Source: Stramenopiles sp. TOSAG23-2 (lineage: Eukaryota; Sar). Taken from it: a stretch of DNA of 19,553 nt. The stretch covers positions 1-19,553 of the forward strand of contig LT649579.1 in the NCBI GenBank assembly GCA_900128395.1, read 5' to 3'. Position numbers and translations under genes: made by a program. The notes beneath the pieces were generated by a model that was not told the origin of the DNA, did no database searches, and was given only the letters and a program-made list of their open reading frames with translations. Below, in pieces: positions 1-8,356 of this stretch. Numbering within the stretch: the first letter of the stretch is position 1; each line of letters opens with the position of its first letter.

Positions 1-2
1 AC

Positions 3-3
3 G

Positions 4-34
<31 letters not shown>

Positions 35-50
35 CAACAACAACAATAAT
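3..50 (+). repeat. AAT/AAC trinucleotide run encoding poly-Asn
   Basis: One GAT codon is followed by fifteen AAT/AAC codons in frame with the coiled-coil gene. Similar in-frame Asn runs recur at about 730-750, 1531-1560, 1801-1860, 7585-7605, 9886-9903 and, on the minus strand, 11141-11170. They are microsatellite-derived low-complexity inserts. Confidence 0.85.
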
Positions 51-1934
51 TCCGATTCTGACGAAGGTACTGAATGGTTACATTCCGACCATGAAGAAGT
101 AGAAGTCGATAAATATAAGACACAAACTGAATTAGCCATGGCACGTATGGTAGCAGGTCAACGAGAATCAACTGTAATAGCATCAGTAGCGGCAAGGGAA
201 GCAGCTAAGTTGAAATATGAAGTTGCAAAACATTTAGAAACGAACAAAGCTCTTGAGAAAAAAATTAGAGATGGTTTAGATCGTGAAAGAGCTATGACAT
301 TATCCCGTTCAAAGGATAAAATGGAAGTTCGTGAATTGAAATATCGTGTGACATATTTAACCAAAGAATTGCAAGTTATGAAAGATGCAGATGAGAAAGG
401 GAATAGCAAAACAAAAGCACGAATAGAAAGTATGGTAAATGCATTGAATGAACTGGAAGATTTTGTTGGTGCAAGAGCACGTGCCGTCCAACGGGATGTC
501 AGGCATTTAAAAGCATTATTATCATCATTACAACGGCATATGTCTCGTGGTTTTGTTTCTTCTACATCGCAAACTGGACAACGTTTAATTACCGCATTGT
601 GGAAAATTTCAGAGTCCATCATTAATTCTGCCGGCCCAGAAGCATTACCAAAAGCTGGAATGGCACAAGCACATGTACATACATTTCGTAACAAAGGTGC
701 ATCACCATATAGCAAAGATAATAAGAATAACAACAACAATAATAATAATTCAAAACGTTTGTTGACAAATAACAAAGGAGAGGAAGACCAACATGTTAAT
801 CTTGCCACAACTATGGATGGTATTGTAAATGATTTAGAAAATGAAAATAGAAAGTTACGTGCAGAATTAGATGTTATTCGAAATGATTTTATAGTAGAAC
901 AACAAAAATCGAAAGATGCTGCTTTAATTCCACAATATAGAACGGCTGTTAGAAGAGCACGGGCACATGCTGAAAGTTTACGACAACGACTTTCAAGTGA
1001 AATACAGGAAAAACAAGTAGTCTTGAAAAAATTGCATGTAATGGAACGAAAATGGCGTCAAGCTGCAATGTTATCTACGGCAAATGCAGAGCGATCTGTA
1101 TTAGCAGATGCAACTGCAGTCCAATCACATCGAATGCTTTCAAAACAAGCACAAGAATTAGCAAATGAACGTGCTGCGTATCAACAAGCATATGATGATA
1201 TAGCAAGAACAGCAGAGGCGCAACAGAAATTAATTGTAGAATTACAACGAATTGTAGATGAGCAACGAGAACAATTAGAATTAGCACCATTAACAAGTGG
1301 AAATCATAGTAATAATAAGAATAAGAACAATAATCGTATGTTATATCATCAACAACAACAAGGGAAAAATAGACCGAGTGGTAATATGATATCAACAACA
1401 GGAATGCAAAATGTTGGTATGGGTGATTTTGATTTTGAAAATGCAGATGCTCAAGTTATAACACAAATGCCACCAAGAAATAATGATAATAATGCAGATC
1501 AGGATATATCATCTGTTGCCCAAACTTTAAATAATAACAGCAACAAGAACAACAAAAATATTGGTAGTATAACGACAGATGATGTTCGATCGATTGGTAG
1601 TAGTACAGATGCAGGCACGGAGTTGCTAGGAGAAAATGCTTCGATGACAGTAGCAGCTTTAAATAATGATTTGCAATCTTTGGATAGTGAAATAGCTGAT
1701 TTACAAGAAAGTTTAAGGCGTATACAAATGAATGCTGGCAATACCACTACATCTACAACAGCAGAATTACCACCACCACCACCATCGACAGCATTTGTAA
1801 ATAATCCCAACAACAATAATAATGATAATGCGAAGAACAATATAGGTAGTAACAATGTTAATGACGTTCCTGTACAACCAGCACCAAACAACGAGACAAC
1901 TGATGTGCAATTGGATCAAGAAATTTTGTTGTGA
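3..1934 (+). CDS. Asn-rich coiled-coil protein, 5'-partial
   Basis: The frame is open from the first bases of the window, so the gene begins upstream; 643 residues are visible. The first internal ATG (138) is probably not the real start, because the frame before it encodes an Asn run followed by an acidic stretch (S-D-S-D-E-G-T-E-W). The body is long heptad-like helix rich in E, K, Q, R and A. Two main blocks span roughly residues 45-160 and 270-430 of the visible part, with a shorter one near 555-575 (L-Q-S-L-D-S-E-I-A-D-L). Linkers are rich in Asn, Gln and Ser, and there is a short Pro run near residue 590. I see no catalytic motif, signal peptide or membrane segment. It looks like a structural or scaffold protein (cytoskeletal, centrosomal or ciliary proteins have this make-up), but I do not recognise a family. 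The stop is TGA, and the gene is convergent with the HAD-like gene downstream. Confidence 0.8.
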
Positions 1935-2709
1935 TGCGGTTCCTCAGATATGATAGATATATATTAATGATTTACCTGGAGATATTATCTCGCCTGTATT
2001 TGGAAAATTGAATGTAGTAGAACGCGTGTGCGTCGTGCGTCAATTTTGTGCGGTGTGGTGCAACAAATATTTTTTATTGCGCATATATGCGTGTGTCTAG
2101 TGTCTGTTTTTTATTTTAAAAATATATAAAAATGACTCTTTTTTAAATTTTTACGTAATACGGCGGTACATATTATTTTAAAGACACACTCTTCTTGACT
2201 AAAATTATAAAAAAATTTCAAACTCTTTCTCTAATCCTCGACGTGTAATCTTTATTGATGATTGAGATTCAATAAAAAAATCTCTTCTCATCAGAACTTC
2301 TTTTTTCTTTTTTTTTTTGACATTGACTTTCGACACTAATTCACATTTTTTTTTCCTATTTTTTATTTGTTTTTCTTCATCAAAAAATCAAAAGCTTTTT
2401 GTAAATTTTAATATTACATAACAACTTTCTCCTTTTTAACTTTTTTTCCTATTGGTGAAATGTTTATTTTATTTTTTGAACAAAACAATATATTTAAATT
2501 TTCTACTATTTTATCTATCTATTTACTAAAACCTATCAACTATTGCTATTATATAAATATTTGTTTTGTCCTAAAATGTTTTTTTACATTTCTTTTACAT
2601 TTATTTGTATTGCATCCCTTATACATACAATGTAAATAAACTATTACTATACTAACTATATTCTGTCCTAACGTTTTGTTTTTCTCTTTCTTTTTTGTTG
2701 TTATAAAAT
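1935..2709. other. Convergent intergenic spacer
   Basis: This spacer between two converging 3' ends is extremely AT-rich with long T runs (for example around 2310-2360). AATAAA-type words, which could serve as polyadenylation signals, occur near 2270 and 2634 on the plus strand. I see no gene, structured RNA or organised repeat. Confidence 0.6.
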
Positions 2710-3432
2710 TTATTCATACAAAATTTCCAATGTCAACATCAAATCCAAATTACTACGGCAACTGCAAATATGATCTAAGCAATTGTCAAGTAATGCAACT
2801 TCACGTTGTAATTGATCAAGCGTTGGTCTTTCAACAAATTTCACACTTTTGATAAATGCATTTGGTAACCATTTACCAGCTTGTTGTACTGCATCACGCT
2901 CATGTATACTATCACCAAAGGAGATAATATTTTTCTCAACACCACCTGCCATGAATTTATTGCATTCATCTAATTGCTCTTGAAATGCATGTATTTTCCA
3001 TTTCAATGGGTTGTCTGGAAATTCCGGTTCATAATTTGTACGCGCAGATATAACTTGGATTTGCGATAAAAGCGTTTCCGTTTTTGGCATAAAACGTGCA
3101 GCGCTCAATTCGACCCAACCACGCTCAGCATTGGTGATGATAACACAGTTGCCATATGTCATTGCTTTTGATAACACATTAAAAACTGCCGCGTCATGCG
3201 GTGCAAGTGCTTGGACGACATCCTCTGGAATAATTTCCGGGTAGTCTAATCGTAAGCCTTTCAAGTTTAGCCATGTGCTTGGCAATAACGTATCATCCCA
3301 ATCGAAGATCAACTCAGCAGTTGGTTCTTCAATGTCCAAATCTTCCAATGCATAATCATAATCTGGTTCAATATCGTCAATAAAATGTGACGAAGGTGAC
3401 TCAGGTTGTATGATCATAGTTGATGCCGACAT
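2710..3432 (-). CDS. HAD-superfamily phosphatase-like protein
   Basis: This 240-residue protein has the haloacid dehalogenase catalytic set. Motif I is D44-W-D46-D-T48-L, where Asp44 would be the nucleophile and Asp46 the general acid. Motif II is a Thr at 100 in V-I-I-T-N-A-E. The motif III lysine is K144 or K146, and motif IV is G173-D174-S-I-H-E178-R179-D180. The first 40 residues are acidic and Ser/Pro-rich. There is no signal peptide or membrane segment, so it is probably cytosolic or nuclear. Members of the superfamily hydrolyse phosphomonoesters or phosphoproteins through an aspartyl-phosphate; the substrate here cannot be told. The cap region between motifs I and II is short (about 50 residues), which favours access for a large substrate. 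The start follows an A-rich leader and the stop is TAA. Confidence 0.82.
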   Translation of the reverse strand: MSASTMIIQPESPSSHFIDDIEPDYDYALEDLDIEEPTAELIFDWDDTLLPSTWLNLKGLRLDYPEIIPEDVVQALAPHDAAVFNVLSKAMTYGNCVIITNAERGWVELSAARFMPKTETLLSQIQVISARTNYEPEFPDNPLKWKIHAFQEQLDECNKFMAGGVEKNIISFGDSIHERDAVQQAGKWLPNAFIKSVKFVERPTLDQLQREVALLDNCLDHICSCRSNLDLMLTLEILYE

Positions 3433-3975
3433 TTTTTGTTAATATCCAAATATTATGTATACTACTAATACAAAATGACAAAATATAAATCAACTAACAA
3501 TTTTCTCTACCTTCCAATTTTCTAATATGGGTTTTCCTATAAAACACGGATGTAACTTTTCTTATGTACTAATTCTTTTTATTATGTTTAAAAATATATA
3601 TGCGACAATTTAATGTAATAAATATATTTCTTTTCTATTTAAACCTAATAAAAACGTTATGTTACAACGCGAGTAATTTGTTTTAACTTATTAAACTTCT
3701 TAATAATCTTGGTATATATATAATTCAACAACGTATTCGTATTATTATTGCTTCTTCTTCTATTTCTCTAGACAAAATAATGTGCTCTATCTATTCTATT
3801 TGTCGAGAAAGAATATGAAATATAATAATATAAAAAGATCGTTATCTACTTTTTTTTTTCTATTATATATGTACTAAATATAATACCAAAATGTTTTTTT
3901 GTAAAATGTGCGAAGTATTAATGAAGTTAACCTAGGAAACTAAACCAACAATTAAAAAACAAAAACCTACCTTTT

Positions 3976-4022
3976 AAAGGAAGGAAAGGGAAGAAGAGAA
4001 AGGGAAAGGGGGGAGAAAAGAA
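3976..4022 (+). repeat. 47-base uninterrupted purine run
   Basis: A G/A-only stretch that includes a run of six G, in a region otherwise rich in A and T. After one T at 4023 a further 12 purines follow. It lies about 540 bases upstream of the HAD-like start. Such tracts can form triplex DNA or bind GAGA-type factors; either role here is inference. Confidence 0.7.
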
Positions 4023-4448
4023 TGAAAAGGGAAAGCGAGAACCGATAAATCGTCCGATATGTGTTACATCTGCTACATATATATTTCTATAAATATATAT
4101 ATTTGTTTAGATGTATTTTCCCATTGTTATACGTTTTATTTACTACTTGATGGTTAATGATCAAACTACTCTTCCAACTATTCTTGGGATGTATTTAGTA
4201 ATGCTGTGTCTATGCTATTTATAACAATCATAGGAAATAGAAGATATACTAATAGTATACACTTTTGTTTTTTTAAAAACTACTACATATTTCCAGAAAT
4301 TTCTGTGAAGGGTGCTAGGAGTTGGTGATGTTCATCTATACAATGCTATGTACGTAATTTTAAAAATACGAAATGTCAGTTATGTATAGCACTATATAGC
4401 AATGGAGAGAAAAACTTTGTGATGTGTGGATTCATTTTTTTTTTGTGG

Positions 4449-4792
4449 CCAGTCAATTTTAAACAGAGAACGATACTATCGTTCTGTATCGTTCTCTCTA
4501 ATTTTCCAATTTTTATGGCATATATGAAATATACCATAACAATATCCGTATAATATTAAATATAATAAATTATTTTTATAGTTATAAAAACTTATAAATA
4601 CTATCATGATTTCCATATTTATATTTTCAGATTCCCAAAATTTAGAACAATTTTATCGAACGATAAATCTCATTTTTTTATCTTTTATCTAGCATGGACA
4701 CAGCATGAGAGAACGATACTTTTTCATGCGATATTTTGGACCTCAATGCTATTTCCATGCTAAAGTATCGTTCTCTGAAAAAAATTGACTGG
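4449..4792. mobile_element. Fold-back, MITE-like element with 29-bp inverted ends
   Basis: The left end (4449-4477) reads inward as CCAGTCAATTTT, three variable bases, then CAGAGAACGATACT. The right end (4764-4792) is its reverse complement, with only the three middle bases differing (26 of 29 match). Each end also carries an inward inverted copy of the core. AGAGAACGATAC at 4465 pairs with GTATCGTTCTCT at 4486, and AGAGAACGATACTTT at 4708 pairs with AAAGTATCGTTCTCT at 4762. The core therefore occurs four times in alternating orientation. The 344-base element has no credible coding capacity, as expected of a non-autonomous DNA transposon. No clean target-site duplication is visible, so mobility is inferred from structure alone. 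Confidence 0.65.
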
Positions 4793-4971
4793 GCTGGCCC
4801 AGCTGGCATTCCATCCAGGCATTTATTGATGAATAATTCTAGAATAATTAGTACGGAATTTGAGCATACATCAATGTAATAATATAAATATACTTCCAAT
4901 CAAAATTCAGGTTACCTACGTATATTCTATACTAAATGACAGTAATATACCTATCAAATATATCAATGGTC

Positions 4972-5022
4972 TTCCAGTATAGTGTCCTGACGTCAGACGT
5001 GTAAATGTGTACATTACTGGAA
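4972..5022. promoter_or_regulatory. Inverted repeat enclosing a CRE-like palindrome
   Basis: TTCCAGTA (4972-4979) and TACTGGAA (5015-5022) are inverted copies flanking the 10-base palindrome CTGACGTCAG (4987-4996). TGACGTCA is the classical bZIP (CRE) site. It sits about 280 bases upstream of the short His-rich ORF. A regulatory role is inference. Confidence 0.35.
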
Positions 5023-5271
5023 TTACATGTAATATTTATACCTTTTTGTAATATAATCATTGATGCGTTTTCCACAAGCACAACATTTTGATAAATACGA
5101 TTCATTATTTATTTATGAATTATTATTTATGAATTATATTTATTATTCTTTATACAATCACACATTATATTAGAAGACCCTATAACAATCCATACATCAT
5201 CACTTTTTTCACATTGATATATCTAATATATCTATAATATATTATTATTATTAATAATAATAATACGTAAT

Positions 5272-5445
5272 ATGGGAAAATTAAAAAATAGAAAAGGTAA
5301 TCATAAAAATCATAGTCATCAATCACATACACATCATGGACATAGTCATCATTCCCATCAACGACATGATGAAGATGATTTAGATTATGAAAAAAAAGAA
5401 CAGCAACGAGCACGCGATGAATTATTAAATCATGAAATATCATGA
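5272..5445 (+). CDS. Short His-rich protein (57 residues), possible gene
   Basis: The ATG at 5272 opens a 57-codon frame. It begins M-G-K-L-K-N-R-K, then has 13 His in residues 11-32 interleaved with Ser, Gln and Asn, and ends in a charged helix (D-E-D-D-L-D-Y-E-K-K-E-Q-Q-R-A-R-D-E-L-L). The layout, a basic start, a His cluster and an acidic/basic amphipathic helix, does not look random in such AT-rich DNA. A His cluster of this kind could bind zinc, nickel or copper, but no known metallochaperone fold can be recognised. The TGA stop falls at the first bases of the 102-bp tandem repeat, so the C-terminus may have been set or cut by that duplication. It could also be one exon or a remnant of a longer gene. 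Confidence 0.45.
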   Translation: MGKLKNRKGNHKNHSHQSHTHHGHSHHSHQRHDEDDLDYEKKEQQRARDELLNHEIS

Positions 5446-5645
5446 TTCGACATTTATAATTGTGCATTAATTTTCATGGTGTTTACGTATGTATTTTTGC
5501 ACAACAATACGTAAACATGATCTATAGATTTACTTCTTTATGTATGATTCGACATTTATAATTGTGCATTAATTTTCATGGTGTTTACGTATGTATGAAT
5601 GCACAACAATACGTAAACATGATCTATAGATTTACTTCTTTATGT
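5442..5645. repeat. 102-bp tandem duplication (two units)
   Basis: The units 5442-5543 and 5544-5645 match except for three adjacent bases (TTT versus GAA, about 5492-5494 and 5594-5596). Each unit holds a hairpin with the 11-base arms TGTTTACGTAT and ATACGTAAACA around a 16-base loop. The first unit begins within the last two codons of the short His-rich ORF. Confidence 0.9.
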
Positions 5646-6453
5646 ATGGCACTATGTGCTAATTATTTATAATATATTTCGTTTGACGTGGACATGTACA
5701 GCTAAAATAAAAAATGGATAGCCAGATAGCCATGTGCAAGGGCACCAAGTTGTCGATTTTAGAGGCAAAAAAATTTGTCGTTTTTTCATAGAGGCCGTTC
5801 AGCACTTTTTGGGAGGAAAATGCTAGATTAATAGGAGGATTTGGTTAATATGTTATACACTATCAAGTACATACTTCAAAATGGCTATTTTATTAAGGGA
5901 AATGATATTCATCAGTTTCTCTCCTCGATGCTATTCCCCTGTAAAATAATTTTCCAGATTTCTGCCAAGTATATACCGTACCTTCGCTTCGCTCAGTTTT
6001 TGTACTTGTACATAAACTGAGCGTGGCCGTAGAAGGTACGCCCTATCATGGGTTTAGTCCTGGCCGTATAATATAAGCTTACGTATAATATATTACACCT
6101 ATACCTGTGTATATGTTAAAAATTGTTGTGATTTTAATAAAACCTTGAAACACTTATTTATGCTTATCGGATTAGCACATTATTAGTCTATATTATATGG
6201 TACATATATTATATTATTATAAATATTATTATTATTTAGTAAAATTAGTAATAGCAACAATAGTTAGTTATACCAAAAAAAACATATGTAAGAGATAAGA
6301 TAAAAATATAAAATACATTTTCAAAGACTGTATATATATATAATATATATATAGATCATTTATCAAAGTATATTAAGATATTTTTATTCAAATAAAAATA
6401 GCAATTATTAAACAACCCCGTTATATTACATAAACACACACAAAATAATAATA
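5446..6453. other. Spacer with repeats upstream of DcpS
   Basis: About 1 kb between the short His-rich ORF and DcpS. It holds the rest of the 102-bp tandem repeat and a large hairpin (5977-6040), with AT-rich DNA on either side. The last 100 bases become A-rich, ending in ACACACAAAATAATAATA directly before the DcpS ATG, and probably form its 5' leader. I see no gene. Confidence 0.6.
5977..6040. repeat. Large imperfect hairpin
   Basis: CGTACCTTC (5977-5985) pairs with GAAGGTACG (6032-6040), and GCTCAGTTT (5991-5999) pairs with AAACTGAGC (6014-6022). The loop carries two GTAC words. The asymmetric internal loop is 5 and 9 bases. It is markedly more GC-rich than its surroundings. It may be a transposon-end remnant, a terminator-like structure or part of a non-coding RNA; nothing decides between these. 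Confidence 0.6.
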
Positions 6454-7902
6454 ATGACATCAGTCACTAATAATAATAATATAAATCTTTCCAGTTTTGT
6501 TTATCAAAAGACAATATCGAAACAATCACCTGGTATACGGAAATTATTAGGTACTATTGACAATGAACAAGCCATTGTGACGCTTAAAATGCCAAGCTTC
6601 AACGATAATGGTGATAATGACATGGATGTGGTAGATTTAATCAAATCAGGAAAAATTAATGATTTATTATTATCAAATGAAGAATATAATATGTATCATT
6701 TAGTAGCAAATAGTAATAGCGAGAATAACTTTCCTTTTGTGCTTGAAGTCATATGCCCAGCAAATGATTTTCATATCGAAAAGCATACAGATAAAGAATT
6801 CATTTTTGTGCGTGAGACCGAGGAGATGTACCGGGATATGACCACCGTTTATTTGGAAAACCATGCAGATGAACATTTAAAACAAATCCAATGGTTATTA
6901 AATATTTTAAATGGAAAAAGTGAACAAGATACGATTATTTATAAAAATGAAGATCCATCAAATGGTTTCGTACTTTTACCAAATATGTATTGGAGAAGTG
7001 GAAATACGAATAAACCGGATTTAAATAGCCTGCATTGTTTAGCAATTGTAAATACCTTTGGTTTAAAAAGTATTCGCGACTTGACTGGTACACATTTAAC
7101 ATTGTTGAGAAATATTAAGAAAGAAGGAACAAAAGCCATCGTTGAGAAATATGGCGTTGCTGAAAATCAATTACGTATTTATTTTCATTATTTACCATCA
7201 TTTTATCATTTACATGTTCATTTCGCGCACATTAATAACAATATGATGTCAGGATGCAATATTGAACGCGCTATCTTTTTAGACGATGTCATTGAAATGT
7301 TAGAAGAAAATACAAATGCAACGATTGAAAAGACAATGACATTTGGATTATCTACTAGCCATGACTTATATCATTATGTCACTACATATTTAAGTTTGCC
7401 TTCACCTTTGAAACGTATGTCAAAAGGAATAAAACATGCAAAAGATTCATTAAAACTTGATCGTATGAAAGATTTTAAACGTAAGGGTGAGGATGATAGT
7501 GAGGGTGGTGGTAGTAATGGTGGAAGTAAAAGAGGTTCATCCCCTTTAGGTAGAAGTGTCTCTTCCAATATCGACGATGATGATGATAATAATAATAATA
7601 ACAAGAATGTATCCTCTGCAATTGCGGCTTCCAAGTTTAATACACCAGAAGCTAATAAAATATTACCAAAACATTTACGTGGTATTGGTGGAAAAATCAC
7701 AAATGCAACAGATAGTTTAAAATTAAACAGAACAAAGGATGTGAAAAGAATACAAAAACCAGCAGCAACGAATATATTAAAATCAGAAACAATAAGCCCA
7801 AGTACTCGTCGATCTAAAATAAGCAGTTCAGTTGATAGTTTAAAAATAACACGGAAAAAAGACATTAAACGTATACCAAATACAAAGGAAATATTTAAAT
7901 AA
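6454..7902 (+). CDS. DCPS: Scavenger mRNA decapping enzyme (HIT family) with extended tail
   Basis: DcpS hydrolyses the m7GpppN cap left after 3'-5' mRNA decay, releasing m7GMP. Residues 1-140 form the family's swapped dimer domain. Residues about 140-325 are the HIT domain, with the family signature D-P-S-N-G-F-V-L-L-P in the cap-binding region. The stretch L-R-D-L-T-G-T-H-L-T-L-L-R-N-I is highly typical of DcpS, as is the histidine triad Y251-H252-L-H254-V-H256-F, where His254 would be the nucleophile. The stretch Y-F-H-Y-L-P-S-F before the triad also matches the family. Human DcpS is about 337 residues; this protein has 482. The extra 150 residues are a basic Ser/Asn-rich tail with three copies of a D-S-L-K-x-x-R-x-K-D-x-K-R motif (near 331, 420 and 461). 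The stop is TAA, and the neighbours look unrelated. Confidence 0.93.
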   Translation: MTSVTNNNNINLSSFVYQKTISKQSPGIRKLLGTIDNEQAIVTLKMPSFNDNGDNDMDVVDLIKSGKINDLLLSNEEYNMYHLVANSNSENNFPFVLEVICPANDFHIEKHTDKEFIFVRETEEMYRDMTTVYLENHADEHLKQIQWLLNILNGKSEQDTIIYKNEDPSNGFVLLPNMYWRSGNTNKPDLNSLHCLAIVNTFGLKSIRDLTGTHLTLLRNIKKEGTKAIVEKYGVAENQLRIYFHYLPSFYHLHVHFAHINNNMMSGCNIERAIFLDDVIEMLEENTNATIEKTMTFGLSTSHDLYHYVTTYLSLPSPLKRMSKGIKHAKDSLKLDRMKDFKRKGEDDSEGGGSNGGSKRGSSPLGRSVSSNIDDDDDNNNNNKNVSSAIAASKFNTPEANKILPKHLRGIGGKITNATDSLKLNRTKDVKRIQKPAATNILKSETISPSTRRSKISSSVDSLKITRKKDIKRIPNTKEIFK

Positions 7903-8345
7903 GAGAGAGAGAGAGAAAGGATAAAAAGCTCTTTTTTTATACAACTAGTACTAGCACACCAGCACACTATCATCATACTTAAAATATGCATCATCATTAT
8001 GAATAAGTAATACGTACATAATTAATGCAAAATAACTTATTTTTATTACTTCGTATATAAATTTATACTCATGATAATTCCTATGATACTCTCCAGAAAG
8101 AATACATAATAACTGAAACAATAATATCTAACACTAAACTGAAAGATGGACAATGAATCTTCGTAACATTGCGATACAGAGTTCATTGAAATCCACAGAG
8201 TGTATGTACCAATATGTTTTAAAGAATATAAAAACATTGGTGGAGAGGTAAATAGATCATTATTGAATATATATGAATAAGAGAATTTTTCATATTGATG
8301 GTTAAAATCTACGCGTACTTCGTAAAAGTTATAATCATAAAATAA
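7903..8345. other. Convergent spacer with GA run and dispersed element
   Basis: It opens with a short GA microsatellite right after the DcpS stop. It contains AGCACACCAGCACACTA (7953-7969), which is repeated exactly at 19438-19454, and ends in a copy of the dispersed GATGGTTAAAATCTA element. No gene is seen. Confidence 0.6.
7953..7969 (+). repeat. 17-bp dispersed repeat, copy 1
   Basis: AGCACACCAGCACACTA is identical to 19438-19454. Part of its complement (AGTGTGCTGG) also occurs near 12316. It belongs to a diffuse family of CAGCACA and GCTGG-type words scattered through the spacers. Confidence 0.6.
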
Positions 8346-8356
8346 TTATAATTTAC
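8297..8356 (+). repeat. Dispersed 3'-flank element, copy 1
   Basis: It starts with GATGGTTAAAATCTA, followed by a spacer with short TACG/CGTA arms. AAAGTTAT comes next, then a 7-bp inverted repeat (TTATAAT/ATTATAA). It lies 395 bases downstream of DcpS in the same sense, and overlaps the stop end of the opposing GDA1-like gene. See the other copies at 10371, 10631 and 17235. Confidence 0.6.

Larger units (their letters stand above)
3433..5271. other. 1.8 kb spacer with fold-back element and purine tract
   Basis: This divergent spacer separates the HAD-like gene from the short His-rich ORF, so both promoters should lie here. It holds a purine tract (3976-4022), a fold-back element (4449-4792), a small inverted repeat around a CTGACGTCAG palindrome (4972-5022), repeated TTTATGAATTA words (5108-5140) and a 24-base ATT/AAT palindrome just before the short ORF (5241-5264). 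I see no convincing coding region. Confidence 0.6.

Noticed and set aside
158-808. 216-codon minus-strand frame within the coiled-coil gene
   Set aside because: It is the antisense shadow of a helical gene, has no recognisable domain, and is contradicted by the longer plus frame that runs through it.
5180-5467. 95-codon minus-strand frame over the short His-rich ORF
   Set aside because: His codons read in antisense give Val, Met and Asp-rich sequence (H-D-V-Y-V-I-D-D-Y). The plus frame has the more ordered composition.
5442-5645. Possible CRISPR-like repeats
   Set aside because: There are only two contiguous 102-base units with no spacers, which makes this a plain tandem duplication.
7374-7997. 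207-codon minus-strand frame over the DcpS tail
   Set aside because: It is the antisense of a Lys/Ser/Asp-rich tail, giving Leu and Ser runs, and no family features are seen.
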